64,000 nucleotides of DNA from Lepidostoma basale (GCA_022606425.2 JAHDVF020001314.1:310001-374000); one strand, 5' to 3'; counted from the stretch's first letter, positions 50,371 to 61,604 are shown. Numbers and translations are program-made. Notes: a model not told the origin generated them from the sequence alone.

Positions 50371-50459
50371 TGCACTTGTTTCGGTTTTACACTCACGGTG
50401 CGATATGTAGAAGAGATTTCCTATCCTAGTATGTAAATTTATTATTACAACTTCCCTAG

Positions 50460-51125
50460 CATACAATTTTAATTATTTTGTTTTGTTAAAGCATATAAAA
50501 ATTGGAGAGTTTTCTCCAGGCGTTGTCTAGTAACTAACTAACCATCACGCCGTCTCCCCGAAGGGGTAGGCAGAAAGAATGGACTGCCACACTTTTCTTT
50601 CCTGACATATTTTGTCAAGCACGCGCGTCGATTTCTCTGACTCCTCACATGGCCGACATTCAATATTTGATTTATTTGATCGTGCCACGTTATCCTCGGT
50701 CGTTCTCTATTTCTGGTTCCATTTACATCGTTAACATATATTTTTTTACCATTCTTTCTTCATTCATTCTTTCCATATGTCCAAACCAATGTTGTCTAGT
50801 AATTTGTGATAATTGGGTTGATAGCCTTTCACATTACATTTTTTTCTGCTTGATGCTTACATCTAATGTCAATAGATGGCGCTAGTGTAGATTGAACAAA
50901 AAAATATGTGAAATGTTTCTCAACATGTAACATATACGAGTATACAACTTATATATACAACTTTCAAAAATAATTGTCAGACGTGGTGTTCGTAAGAAGG
51001 GCGGAATGGGGAATATTGTATTACATAAAGCGATCGCTTAACCCAACCAATGACAGGTCATAAGTCCTGTAAACGCCTCGACCACCATATTCTGTTTCCA
51101 AAATAATTTACATGTTCGTCTCTTT
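50460..51125 (+). mobile_element. Retroposon R, copy 3, split by L-A1
   Basis: 50486-50533 (CATATAAAAATTGGAGAG, CTCCAGGCG) and 50803-51125 (ATAGATGGCGCTAGTG, GCTTAACCCAACCAATGACA, GGTCATAAGTCCTGTAAACG). End less clear than in copies 1 and 2. Confidence 0.75.
50534..50790 (-). mobile_element. L-A1 insertion in R, 12-bp duplication
   Basis: GTTGTCTAGTAA at 50522-50533 and 50791-50802 flanks 257 bp with the intact 3' hairpin CCCCGAAGGGG, a two-unit tail, and coding nucleotides up to CATATGTCCAAACCA. A deletion of about 30 bases lies in the MNVEEAR part. Confidence 0.92.
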
Positions 51126-51367
51126 TGAAATTAATTTTAATTATATCATCATGTTACGATAAATCACTTACCAATGTTAGCATAAGATTACTAACAAACC
51201 GCCATGTTACTAACAATTCCACTAACATGCTATTTTATGTAGTATTCACGATACAGGCCATGCCTAGTGTGACAACTGCAGTCCATAAACTTTTTTATCA
51301 AATGTATATCGTAAAAGTAAAATAAGTAAATAACATAAAATATTGGTACCATGATTATTTGAAATCG

Positions 51368-52092
51368 TGACACAACGTTGCATTCGAATATCCGCGTGTT
51401 TTTATACACTTTATTAAAAAAAAAAAAAATACCAAACATGTTTCGGACACACAAACCCTTCATCAATGATATTGTATAATATCACTGATCAAGCCCTTCA
51501 TCAGTGATATTATATCCGTGGCACGATCAAATAAATCAAATGTTGAATGTCGGCCATGTGAGGAGTCAGAGAAATCGACGCGCGTGCATATCACGATGTA
51601 TGAATGTTGAGGAAGCAAGAGAAATATGTCAGGAAAGAAAAGTGTGGCAGTTCATTATTTTTACCTACCCCTTCGGAGAGACGGCGTGATGGTTAGTTAG
51701 TTAGTTTTTTTTTTAATTATTATAAAAAAAATTCACAAATATGGTCAGTTTCGGCAGATATTAAAATAAAATTAAAATTGTAATATCTGTTTTTATAATA
51801 CCACATTTGTGAAAAAATATATAATATTTATGTAATATCACTGATGAAGGGCTTGTGTGTCCGAAACATGTTTTCTATTTAATTTTATTTGTTTTAATAA
51901 AGTGAGTGTTTTATACTAAGTATATAAAAAAAGAAACATTAAACATCTACAACACAAAGTTATGGCGAATACAGAAGAAATAAATATAAGTGTTTACGTT
52001 AAAAATGTTAAGCCACCGAAATTTACTTCGCGATTATTGGAATTTGTGGCACAACGTTGCATTCGAATATGCGCGTGTTTTTATATATCTAT
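51368..52092. mobile_element. Hammerhead foldback with terminal direct repeats (Penelope-like remnant?)
   Basis: CACAACGTTGCATTCGAATA at about 51371 and 52055 are direct repeats (~45 bp, few changes). Between them lie a minus motif (51470-51431, core TTGATGA), an inner palindrome around 51493, and the plus motif 51841-51872: CTGATGA, A, GGGC/GTCC (one G-T pair), GAAA, CATG, TT. Direct plus inverted terminal copies suit a Penelope-like layout, but no coding part is visible. Confidence 0.5.
51515..51708 (+). mobile_element. L-A1 3' end in the foldback
   Basis: Frame 51504-51689: WHDQINQMLNVGHVRSQRNR, RACISRCMNVEEAREICQER, FTYPFGETA. Hairpin CCCCTTCGGAG, three TTAG units. Confidence 0.88.
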
Positions 52093-52120
52093 AATATATA
52101 ATATAAATCCGAAGTCTTGA
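51962..52120 (+). CDS. Short open frame in the hammerhead unit, unknown
   Basis: 53 codons including the stop: MANTEEINISVYVKNVKPPK, FTSRLLEFVAQRCIRICACF. I do not recognise it. The second half lies in the direct repeat also found at 51368, where the same frame is broken. It may be the start of a lost element protein or chance. Confidence 0.25.
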   Translation: MANTEEINISVYVKNVKPPKFTSRLLEFVAQRCIRICACFYISIIYNINPKS

Positions 52121-52539
52121 CTGGAGACCGAGGGATTACAGAACCGAGTGGGACCAGAGTGGCATTTTCCATTGAATCAGACTGAGCCTAAGCAACGCGT
52201 GGCTGGGAACAGCTAGTAACTTAATATAGTGAACCGAACGGAACTACGAAATATGGTATACGAGTATTTGTACGAGTTATTACAGTCTTCGTGACAGAGT
52301 AAAATGTTACACATTTCTGCAAACCAATCCCAAGGATTGAAACTTGAAAAAAGTTTATTTCTTCTTCCCATAGTTTTATTCTATATTAAGAGTATCGTGT
52401 AAGTCGATCTAATTTAAAGGTTAAAAAAAATTACATGGACTTACTTGTGAAATTTCCCGCAGAATTTTCTCTCCAGAATTTGTACGCTGATAGGTTGAAT
52501 ATTCAACACGTATTTTCAAGCTGTTTTTTATATACAATT
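52121..52539. other. No recognised gene
   Basis: A small frame at 52435 runs into the T-rich array. No motif. Confidence 0.4.
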
Positions 52540-52985
52540 TACTTAACGTTTTTGCACACTGTTTTATTTAACGTTTTGTATACGCTTATTTACTTTTTGG
52601 TTTTATATAATACATTGATTTATTATACGTTTTAATACACTGATTTATTTAACGTTTTTAATACACGGATTTATTTAACCATTTTTTATGTACTGATTCA
52701 TTTAACGTTTGTAATACACTTATTTATTTAACGTTTTTAATACACTTATTTATCTTTTTTATTTACTTATTTATAATACACTTATTTACTTAAATTTTTT
52801 TATACACTTGTTTCTTTTTTCTTTTTTTATACACTTATTTATTTTACCTTTTTTATACACTGATTTATTTAACAATTTTTATAATACACAGATTTATTTG
52901 ATATTTTTATACACTTTTTTATGTTTTTTACGCAATCAATTATTTACCTTTTTTATACACTTATATACACTGATATGCTGAATAT
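52540..52985. repeat. Degenerate T-rich array, unit about 27 bp
   Basis: Variations of ACACTTATTTATTTAACG and TTTTTAATA recur. Units vary from about 22 to 34 bases. Confidence 0.75.
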
Positions 52986-52994
52986 TAAAAGCAA

Positions 52995-53281
<287 letters not shown>

Positions 53282-53294
53282 CAACTAATAAAAT

Positions 53295-53703
53295 AATTGG
53301 TGTGGAGTGTTTTTACTATATGGCTGCGAGACTTGGAGCCTGGGCGAAAGAGAGCGCAACAGGCTGAGGGCGTTTGAAATGTGGACCTACCGACGAATTG
53401 CCCATGTTTCATGGAGGGACCACGTTTCAAATGAGGAGGTTCTCAGCAGAGTTAAAGAGAAACGACCATAGCGGAGAGGCGCGCGAGATGGATTGGTCAT
53501 AGGTTGCGACACGAATGTTTCCTGCATGATGTTTGGAGGGAATGGTCGAGGGATCGATTAGCAGAAGACGACCTCGCCAGGAGTACCTAGACCAGATTTG
53601 CCGAGATATGGGCTGCACTTATGCGGAGTTGAAGAGAGTTGCCGAGGACCGAGCGGAGTGGAAGAGGAGATGCATCGCCTTGCTGCAGACCAATCTTTAG
53701 ATT
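53295..53703 (+). mobile_element. L-D-type LINE 3' region
   Basis: [52 protein letters not shown] then a stop; later RRRPRQEYLDQICRDMGCTY, AELKRVAEDRAEWKRRCIAL and stop. Distinct subfamily from 6.5 kb. GCTGAATATT at about 52977 and 53719 flanks both this copy and the TA array. Confidence 0.75.
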
Positions 53704-53930
53704 GAGACCGGAGAAGATGCTGAATATTGAAAACTTATTTTCAAGCTGTTTTTATCACTTTATAAATAAAATTTATAAGGGCGGCTAACCGTTCTGTCAA
53801 TCTTAGCAACTCTCAAGAATAATAAACATAATTTAATAACACGTTTTTTTCTCTGTTTTTACACCACTTTATTTGTTTTTAACACTTTTTTTCTCTGTTT
53901 TTACACCACTTTATTTGTTTTTACGCACCA

Positions 53931-53963
53931 CCCGGTTTCGCTCCCGCCGGAGCTTCGTCAAGG
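53931..53963 (-). ncRNA. Eroded hammerhead-like motif
   Basis: Minus strand: TTGACGA, A, GCTCC/GGAGC with loop GGCG, GAAA, then CCGGG. First core base is T and the palindrome is CCGG. Same one-base insertion as elsewhere. Confidence 0.35.
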
Positions 53964-54418
53964 TTACAAAAACATTCTAAAAAATAAATTAATAAACATT
54001 CTAATAGATAGTCAAAAAATGTGTTCAAATGGACATTTTGTTAGCTGTCAAAGGCGTATTTTAGACATTTGTTAGAACTATTTAGAATTTGTTTCAGAAC
54101 AAATTTGAATTTTTTCATTAAAGTTCTTAAATATAATAATAATATGCGGCCAAACCCCCCACCGGAATGTAGTTCTAAGAAGAAGAAGAAAATGAATTGA
54201 TAGTCTAATGGATTACAGGGGATTTCAACATTTAGAGATTATTTAGAACTTCTTTAAAATAAGGAACATGTTAAATATAGGACTATAGATTGGTCTGATT
54301 ATTTAATACTAATTGCAACCCGTAAAATATTCACGGAAGTAAAGATTTTCTACCCTTTAAAAACTTGGTTCACTGTACAATCTTAATCAGTAATAAGTTT
54401 TAAATTAAAAAATATAAA
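53964..54418. other. No recognised gene
   Basis: AT-rich. AGAAGAAGAAG at 54178 may be a LINE tail scrap. Confidence 0.4.
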
Positions 54419-54780
54419 TCTTCTTCTTCTTCAGAGTGTTGCTCCTCCTGTGAGGTAGATTCCCAGTTGTCCCAGCTGTTCCATCTTTTAGGAGGTCTTC
54501 CACGAGGACTAGTCAAATGTGGCTGATTATGCAATGCAATATAGGGGAGTCTGGTGGTGTCCATTCTTTGAACATGACCGTACCAGTCCCATTTTTGCTG
54601 TCTGCTCCATCTTATAATATCTATCCTCAACCTCACATAACTCTCTTATTCTGGTGTTCCTCACGCGATCTCTCAGTATCTTGCCGGATATCGTCCTCAC
54701 TGTCTTCATTTCGGAAGTCTTCAAAACTTGTTTGGTCCTTACTGTGTCTGCCCTTGCTTCGACGCCACACACACGTTAAA
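54419..54780 (-). pseudogene. LINE 3' region, L-C
   Basis: Minus frames 54527-54772 (MCGVEARADTVRTKQVLKTS, TVRTISGKILRDRVRNTRIR) and 54400-54636 (IIRWSRQQKWDWYGHVQRMD, GRPPKRWNSWDNWESTSQEE). One frameshift. Tail TTCTTCTTCTTC at 54419. Confidence 0.88.
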
Positions 54781-55310
54781 AAATTCACAATTAACAACAC
54801 CAAATTGTTCTCCATTTGTTTTCTACACTACTGTCATACAATAATAATCATAATGAAATTTAAAATAATCTATAATAGAATTTTTTCACGGGCATGCGCA
54901 TTGTGTATTTATATTCGAATTACCTTCGAAGAGAATCGAAATATTCCTCTCTCGCTCTCTTTTATTTAAAATATTCTCGTACTCTTTCTTGATGACATCC
55001 GAGTTTTTGCCTATTTATGTTAAGATATGGGATATTATATTTAATAAAGAAATAAAAAGGCGTTTTTAAATTATTAAACCACAAATTAAATACTTCATAC
55101 GAAAGAATGAAAAAACAATATACCCCATCTCTTTCATGTGCATGTACCTAGATCAGAGTTTCCCAACCTTATTTGTACCATGCCCCACTTCAACGATTCA
55201 AAAATTTCCCCCCCCCTTCTATAATTTTTTTTATTTACTTACAAATTCTAAATGAAAAAAATGAATTGCTTCAAATAAATGCAATTTATACTATTTTTAT
55301 TTAATTTTTA

Positions 55311-56055
55311 TCTTCTTCTTCTTCAAGTGCCCTGTCGGGTCCCCCCAACGTTGGCGATTACCTCGGGGGACCTGTCCCTGTCCTGCGCCGCTCGGAACAG
55401 CTCCTCCACACTTCGGATGCCGGTCCACTCCCTCACGTTTCGCAGCCAGGACATTTGTCTCCTTCCGGGCCCTTGGCGTCCCTCAATTTTTCCCTCCAAT
55501 ATCAGTTGGAGAATGTGGTACTTTTCCCCACGCAGTATAACTAACTAACTAACTAACTAACCATCACGCCATTTCCCCGGAGGGGTAGGCAGAGAGGATG
55601 GATCGCCACACTGGCCTGTCCTGGCATACCTCTCGAGATTCCTCTACATCCATAAATCGTACCATGCACGCACGTCGATTGTTCCGACTTCGAATGTGGC
55701 CGTCTTTTCGTAATTGATTAATTTGGTCATGCCATGTTTTCCTCGGTCGTCCTCGGCTTCTTTTCCCACTCACGCTACTTGTGTACAACTTTTTAACCAT
55801 TCTACTCTCATCCATTCGTTCCATATGTCCGAACCATCTCACGGATCCTTTTTTAATTTTATTCATGATGCAGTCATCTGCCTTACATTTCTTTCTTATT
55901 TCATCGTTCGGTATTCTATCATACAACGTTTTCCCGCACATTCTTCTTAGTGATATCATTTCTACGGCGTTTATCCTGCTTTCATCCTTCTTTTGCCAGC
56001 TCCAACGCAGTATATGACCCAGATATGAGATCTTTCGAACCTTGATAGTTGATAA
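55311..56055 (-). mobile_element. L-D copy in hAT4, split by L-A3
   Basis: Tail TTCTTCTTCTTCAAGTGCCC at 55311; body to CCACGCAGTATA, resuming TATGACCCAGATATGAGATC, TTTCGAACCTTGATAGTTG. Inverse of the L-D copy at 6680-6945. Confidence 0.85.
55540..56004 (-). pseudogene. L-A3 insertion in L-D, 10-bp duplication
   Basis: ACGCAGTATA at 55530-55539 and 56005-56014 flanks 465 bp. Minus frame 55564-56058 is open throughout: WSWQKKDESRINAVEMISLR, RMCGKTLYDRIPNDEIRKKC, KADDCIMNKIKKGSVRWFGH, GKRSRGRPRKTWHDQINQLR, DVEESREVCQDRPVWRSILS, AYPSGEMA. Hairpin CCCCGGAGGGG, TTAG tail. The reference copy for A3 and among the least decayed. Confidence 0.94.
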
Positions 56056-56114
56056 CAATTACCTGTCAACTCTAAAATATATAAATAAATAAATAAATAA
56101 AAATGTGTATTGTG

Positions 56115-56417
56115 TTACATTACTACTCGAAAGAAAATTAGTGCGATCCTTGGGCTTGATGTGAGCTGCAAAGAGTTTTTTATGTGAGGTACTAATTTAG
56201 TCAATTTTAATGTTAAATCTCCACAGTTTGTGATATCAAGTGGATTTCGTTTTTTCAATAACAAATAATTTACAGCGCTAAAACCGCTTTCAACTAAGTA
56301 TGAGATGATGGGAATGGCAACAGTAATTTTCTTTCTAAAATTGTCATTAGATTTTGCATCGATTAGGGTATTGTTTGTTCCTCGTAGTTGTTTATTTAGT
56401 ATGTTTATTTTTTTCAA
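56115..56417 (-). pseudogene. hAT transposase C-terminal dimerisation region
   Basis: Minus frame of 100 codons: KKITVAIPIISYLVESGFSA, VNYLLLKKRNPLDITNCGDL, TLKLTKLVPHIKNSL. The pattern xxYLxESGFSAxxxxxxKxRNxLxI....LxxKLTxLxPxIxxL is that of ZBED-type hAT transposases, whose catalytic part is lost here. It explains the host element at 55154-57232. Confidence 0.8.
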
Positions 56418-56508
56418 AGATGTCTATCAAATAACTCACTAATGCTCGACCTAAAAGTCGGAGTTCCAAAAAAATTTTTTTTTTCGAAAATGCGTTTTTC
56501 GACAACAA

Positions 56509-57150
56509 TGTTTGGGGGATGTGGTGAGAGTCAAAAGCGGTGGAAGTTTCAGCGTTTATTGCAGATCACAAGTAATCATACTTTAACAGTATTATGTACT
56601 CGTAATGGAGCGTACGCCTGGATGTCGATAACAGCTGGGGCGGAGTCCGGATGGTGAGCAGTAGAGGATGATGGCTCGCTGGGCAGTAGCGTCGGTCGGC
56701 TGGAGCGAAGACTCGTCGGAAGTTCTTTGTACGTAGACTTGACTCGTGTCGGTTAGAAGTCGCAAGAAGGAATGACGTAGTAGCGTGGCTTCGTAGGTCG
56801 GCGCGGGAGGGAGTCCGAGATCCCTCGTGGCGTAGACTTATTAACGTAGACTCGTGTCTGTTAGAAGCCGTAATACTGAGTGACGTATTGGGTGGTCAGA
56901 AGTACCTCTTTTATATGCTTTGCTTCCCTTTGCACACGATGCTCTGCTCTAGTGACCTAGTGACCTGTGTGAATGAATCTGGGCCCTAAGTCATCACTTT
57001 TGCCTATGCAATGTATGTCATCATTGCGATAAATAGGTCCTAGGTCAGGCGTTTTCGGTTATTCGTGTAATATATTTCATCATGAAATATGCTGGTTTAG
57101 CAGTCGAAGTCCACTTATGTAGGTCATGCATTTAACCTACAAATGTAACA
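56509..57150 (-). mobile_element. Probable solo LTR
   Basis: Read in minus direction it starts TGTTACATTTG and ends CCCCCAAACA (TG...CA with TGTT/AACA). It holds a TATA box CATATAAAAGAGG (about 56928-56940) and, further 3', a polyadenylation signal AATAAACGCTG (about 56546). Order TATA then AATAAA fits U3-R-U5. Two direct repeats with GTAGACT..GTGTC.GTTAGAAG lie inside. No matching 4-6-bp flanks were found. Confidence 0.55.
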
Positions 57151-57240
57151 AATATGAATGATTTTCGCATTGACCCCCAAGACATTTAAATTGCTCCCCG
57201 GTGGGACGTATACCCCACGTTGGGAAACACTGACCTAGAT

Positions 57241-57639
57241 ACTAGACGTCATATTAATCTGTGGAAATTGATCATTACTCGCATTTTAATATGGAGAAGA
57301 AAATTATTAAATGTGTTAGGGTGTAAAAAAAACCTTTTCAAATTGTCGTGGAACACCTAATCATGTCCAGGAAAATACTAGTATTCGACAGTTTGAGAAA
57401 CCCTGGTTTAGTACATACTCGTACATAATATTTGCACCATATAATAAATGTCTATAGTCGTGTCGAGGTCTGTACTGATAGTTTACGAAGCGAATTGATT
57501 TGATTGCTTCCACCCTGTTCAGACTATATTCATATTAAAAGAAGCAGTACATGTCTAAACTCACTGTAAACGTTATCATCTACCCAATTTTTAGCCCTTA
57601 ATTGTGTAGAGGACAGTAACATAAGTGTGAATCCTAAAG
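57241..57639. other. No gene; lone hAT-like end at 57390-57412
   Basis: In inverse, CAGGGTTTCTCAAACTGTCG looks like a hAT end. No partner found. Confidence 0.4.
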
Positions 57640-58115
57640 CAGGGGTCTGAGTTTGTCTATTTAGGTAGCATGTTCACAGCGAATGACCGAACGGATAGTG
57701 ACGTCGAAAAAAGAGTTGATACGGATAACAAAGTGATTAGGTTTTAAAAACTATATTATTGGAAACAAAAATCAATGATATAATTATATATTTGAACAAA
57801 ATAATGAAAGGATCATTAAGATGGTTTGGACATATGGAAAGAATGAGTGAAGAAAGAATGGTAAAAAAATTATATGTTAACGATGTAAATGGAATCAGAA
57901 ATAGAGAAAGACCGAGGAAAACGTGGCAGGATCAAATAAATCAAATATTTAATGTCGACCATGTGAGGAGTCAGAGAAATCGACGCGTGTGCATGAAACG
58001 ATGTATGAATGTTGAGAAAGCGAGAGAAATATGTCAGGAAAGAAAAGTGTGGCAGTCCATTCTTTCTGCCTACTCCTTCGGAGAGACGCGTAATGGTTAG
58101 TTAGTTAGTTAGTTA
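57640..58115 (+). pseudogene. L-A copy with deletion, A2-like start and A1 end
   Basis: 57655-57745 has EFVYLGSMFTANDRTDSDVEK, RVDTDNKVI; then a gap and frame 57759-58100: LNKIMKGSLRWFGHMERMSE, RMVKKLYVNDVNGIRNRERP, RKTWQDQINQIFNVDHVRSQ, AYSFGETR. Hairpin CTCCTTCGGAG, TTAG tail. The change of subfamily at the gap suggests recombination or template switching. Confidence 0.85.
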
Positions 58116-58149
58116 AAATCAATGAAAATCATGAAAGCAAAATTGGGCG

Positions 58150-58450
58150 TTCATAGTGCAGTTTAAGTACTAACCCTGATGAATGGAAGTGTACCATAGA
58201 ACTGGCAGTAGTAGGATGAGAGCAGAATAAACGCGATAGAAATGAGATCCCTTAGGACTATGTGTGGTAAAATGATGTGCGTCAGAATTTCAAATGCTGA
58301 TATAAGGAAGGAATGTAGAGTGGAAGAAAATATTATGAATAAAATTATGAAAGGATCACTGCGTTGGTGTTTGAACATATGGAACGCATGGATGAAGGAA
58401 GAATGGTTAAGAAAGTATAGGTTAAGCGTGTGAATGGAATGCGGAGTCTT
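58150..58450 (+). mobile_element. L-A2 fragment
   Basis: Frame 58242-58433: MRSLRTMCGKMMCVRISNAD, IRKECRVEENIMNKIMKGSL, RWCLNIWNAWM (one-base insertion). Tail missing. Confidence 0.8.
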
Positions 58451-58644
58451 TGGAGTATATTTATTGGAGTAACATGATTCGGCTTGCATTATCAAATGAG
58501 ACTTGTAGAAAACTGTTGTTTTCATCAATATTAAATGCTATTTTATGGATTACATCAATGTTTAAAAAAATATTTAATTATTTTAAAATAATTTATATTT
58601 ACTAATTGTTGCTAGATTGATTATACTAGTATGTAATCTATATT

Positions 58645-58970
58645 GTCATGTTAGGAATAAGCCTAAGAGACAGAGTCAGAAACGATACGGTGAGAGATAA
58701 AACAAAGGTCACTGACAACATCCACCGGGTAGCGACTCAATGGCAATGGGCAGGTCATGTAGCTCAGACGAAAAATGGACAAGAAGACTGCTGACTTGGA
58801 GACCGTGGTTGGCAAACAGAAGTGCAGGGCGACCGCAACTACGGTGGAAGGATGACCTGAACAGACATGTGGGAATAACCTGGATGCAGTCCTAACAAGA
58901 CAGAGTGACATGGAAGCAAATGGAAGAGGCCTTTGTCCAGGAGTTGACGGGAATAGACTTAAAAAGAATA
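58645..58970 (+). mobile_element. L-B 3' region
   Basis: CHVRNKPKRQ-shifted; nucleotides match MLGISLRDRVRNDTVRDKTK, VTDNIHRVATQWQWAGHV, RPQLRWKDDLNRHVGIT, AFVQEL. Tail CTTAAAAAGAATAATG is degraded. Confidence 0.8.
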
Positions 58971-59458
58971 ATGTTATTATAAGGAGTACGTGACAGCTTT
59001 TACAAAAATCAAAAATACGGTTTTCAAGCGTGTATTTAAACTTGGCATGTCAAGCCGGAAGCTTGGGGAATGCTTACAGAAGTTTTCCAACCGCCCTGCA
59101 CTTTCCCAACTCCGTTCGGTATTTCCCAATCCAACTTTCCCGGCAGTGGGGTTATTTGTAGATCGAATTCGGAGCTTTTTGCAAAGTTTTGTTTCTTCTG
59201 TGAGCTTAAAACACTTTTTCAGGAAATTAGATACGTACGAACAAATGCGAGATCGTAAGATTATTTTTGTTTCACAGTGTATATCGCTCTGATTAAATAA
59301 TATTGGTCTAAGTGGAAAACAATGTATCGTCATAATATTTTATTTCTTTTTCGCAATACCTCATATTTTATTTGATTTCAATAAAGCGATGGACTAACTA
59401 GCTAATCAATACGGCACTTTTCCTCTTCTTCATCCGTCATCTTACTATAGATCAGGGG
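58971..59458. other. No recognised gene
   Basis: A 100-codon plus frame at 58990-59292 and a 118-codon minus frame overlap each other; neither has a motif I know, so I call neither. Confidence 0.35.
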
Positions 59459-59510
59459 TCTGCAAACTACGGCCCGCGGACCAAATCCGGCCCGCGACAG
59501 CTAATGACCA
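59459..59510 (+). mobile_element. Lone hAT left end
   Basis: CAGGGGTCTGCAAACTACGG followed by CCCGCGGACCAAATCCGGCC is a typical end of a widespread hAT group. No right end was found before the L-C copy. Confidence 0.65.
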
Positions 59511-59734
59511 GTGTTATCAATCAGGCGCGATCTGGTTACGTAAAAGCAGACTTAACCCAATCACCTAGATACTGTGTGAGATGTGGAATTTAATCATATT
59601 TTCAAAGACTACCGTAAGATTTTTTGATAAGTTTACTATTTCTCTAAAGCTTCTTTTTCTTCTTCTTTTCGAGCAGACATTTTCTCTAGAGCAAATCGGT
59701 TATTGTGGTAATGGATAAATAAAACCAACGGAAC

Positions 59735-60066
59735 AAAAAATCTCCTAAGAACCATAGAAATGAAGACTCTCCGATCCGTTGAGGGAACGACACTCCGAGA
59801 CAGAATAAGAAATCCTGAAATAAAAAAGATCTGCAATGTGGAAGATGTCGTGCGATGGAGAAGACTGAGAAGACGCTACTGGAGAGATCATGTGGAAACA
59901 GCATGTTCTGAAAGAGTGATAAATATAGCCGCAAATAAAATACCAACAGGAAATCGACCGGCAGGAAGACCACCTAAAAGATGGCGAGACAGTTGGATAT
60001 CTGCATCCCAGGAACAGGCTCCGAGAACTAACAGGACACAGTCCTAAATAAGGCAGAAGAAGAAGA
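59735..60066 (+). pseudogene. L-C 3' region, open frame
   Basis: Frame 59760-60047: MKTLRSVEGTTLRDRIRNPE, CNVEDVVRWRRLRRRYWRDH, NKIPTGNRPAGRPPKRWRDS, WISASQEQ, ending RTQS and AAGAAGAAG. No internal stop; the best L-C end in the window. Confidence 0.9.
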
Positions 60067-60547
60067 TAAATAAAACAAGAATTCTAATAAATGTTTTAAA
60101 TTACTTCTATATTTGCCTTTACTTTGTGTTGTGGATTCACATTTGAATAAAAAGAAAAGCACTTATTCGGTCGAAATAAGGACCGAAACATGTCTGCAAT
60201 AAAAAAAATTATGGAGTTGTGTGATAATATTAATATTAATACAAAATGCTTTTCGATTAATAAATTGTCCACAATATACCCGTGGGACTTCCTCTGGCAC
60301 GAAGACCGCCAAAAAGATGAAGAGATGACTGGTGTTCCACTTCTCAATAGGACGACGCCCATACTAGAAGAGATCAATGTAAAAAAAATGCACAATTTGC
60401 AAGCGCTGTTCTGGCGTCAATCTATTCGTGGTGAAATGGCAAAACGTACCAACTACAAATCAACTGTTAACTGTTAAATTGACAGTCTATAGAAACAATG
60501 TTGCCAGTTTAAAAACCAAACCTCTAAAAAAACACCCTATGCTACTC
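60067..60547. other. No gene; hammerhead-like scrap at 60155-60195
   Basis: GGTC/GACC hairpin followed by GAAACATGTC near 60180, but the CTGANGA part is not kept. A 95-codon frame at 60190-60477 has no known motif. Confidence 0.35.
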
Positions 60548-60985
60548 TTCTTCCTCTTCTTCTCCCTCAGCCTATTCCCGTGCACTCCTGGACAAGGGCC
60601 TCCTCTATTCGCTTCCGTATCACTCTGTCCTGTGCAGACTGCATCCAGGTTATTCTGACGTGCCTGTTCAAATCATCCTTCCACCGTAGTTGCGGTCGCC
60701 CTGCATTTCTCTTCGCCGTCCACGGTCTCCAAGTCAGCAGTTTTCTTGTTCACTTTTCATCTGAGCTTCTGGCTACGTGACCTGCCCATTGCCATTTTAG
60801 AGTCGCCACCCGGTGGATGGTGTCAGTGACCTTTGTTTTTTCTCTCACCGTATCGTTTCTGACTCTGTATCTTAGACTTATTCCTAACATGGCTCTTTCC
60901 ATGCCTCTTTGGGGGTCACTCGTAGTTTCTCGGCACTTTGTTTGGAGAATGTAACAGTTTCAAGACCATAAGTATCAACTGACTC
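60548..60985 (-). mobile_element. L-B 3' region
   Basis: Tail TTCTTCCTCTTCTTC. Minus strand nucleotides for AEKLRVTPKRHGKSHVR (shifted), RVRNDTVREKTKVTDTIHRV, ATLKWQWAGHVARSSDEK, NLDAVCTGQSDTEANRGG (shifted). Ends at ACTTATGGTCTTGAAACTG. Confidence 0.82.
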
Positions 60986-61248
60986 CCTATACTACATTAA
61001 GGAAAAAATTAGAATTGTTTGTTTTATAAAATTTGTTTATCAGAAATACGTCGCTTTTCTCACAAACTAGCGAATTGTTCGGCGGCCCGTGGTGTAAGTT
61101 TTGATGAAGTTATGAGTGGCATCAAAGTAATTTGTATTCATGCTACCCCTATATATAGACCTATATATTTAACCCGAATCAATTCTAAGGGGGTTACTTT
61201 CCGTTCGGATTAAATACAACATGAAAATTAAATCAATCTAGTTTAGAA
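60986..61248. other. No recognised feature
   Basis: A 64-codon frame at 61019 has no known motif. Confidence 0.4.
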
Positions 61249-61535
61249 CAACAACAAACCATCACGCCGTTTCCCCGAAAGGGAAGGCAAAGAGAATGAA
61301 CCGCCGCACTACTCGATATTTACACACGTCTCTAGATTCCTCCACATTCATACACCGATTCATGCACGCACGTCGACCTTTAAAATTTGATTAATCTGGT
61401 CATGTCTTCCTCGGACTTCCACGACTCCGCACTCCATTCACACCATTAACGTTTACTTTCTTAACCATTCTTCCTTTATCCATGCATTCCATATGTCCAA
61501 ACCAACGCAATGATTCTTTCATAATTTGTTGATAA
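61249..61535 (-). mobile_element. L-A2 3' end
   Basis: Tail AACAACAACAAACC, hairpin CCCCGAAAGGG, coding nucleotides to TGCGTTGGTTTGGAC. Several small deletions. Confidence 0.82.
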
Positions 61536-61604
61536 TACTTACTTTATAATTACTATCTCAAAAATGTTGTTTATACTAAGTGAAAAGTGCTTAATTTTAT
61601 TTTT

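Larger units (their letters stand above)
55154..57232 (-). mobile_element. hAT element hAT4 with transposase remnant, perfect 8-bp duplication
   Basis: ACCTAGAT at 55146-55153 and 57233-57240 flanks 2079 bp. Ends CAGAGTTTCCCAACC and, in inverse, CAGTGTTTCCCAACGTGGGG. A C-terminal transposase piece (56115-56417) reads in minus orientation. An L-D copy (with L-A3 in it) and a solo LTR are inserted; without them about 700 bp of hAT remains. Confidence 0.9.

Noticed and set aside
58977..59333. 118-codon minus and 100-codon plus overlapping frames
   Set aside because: No motif, overlap on opposite strands, no supporting context; cannot be called.
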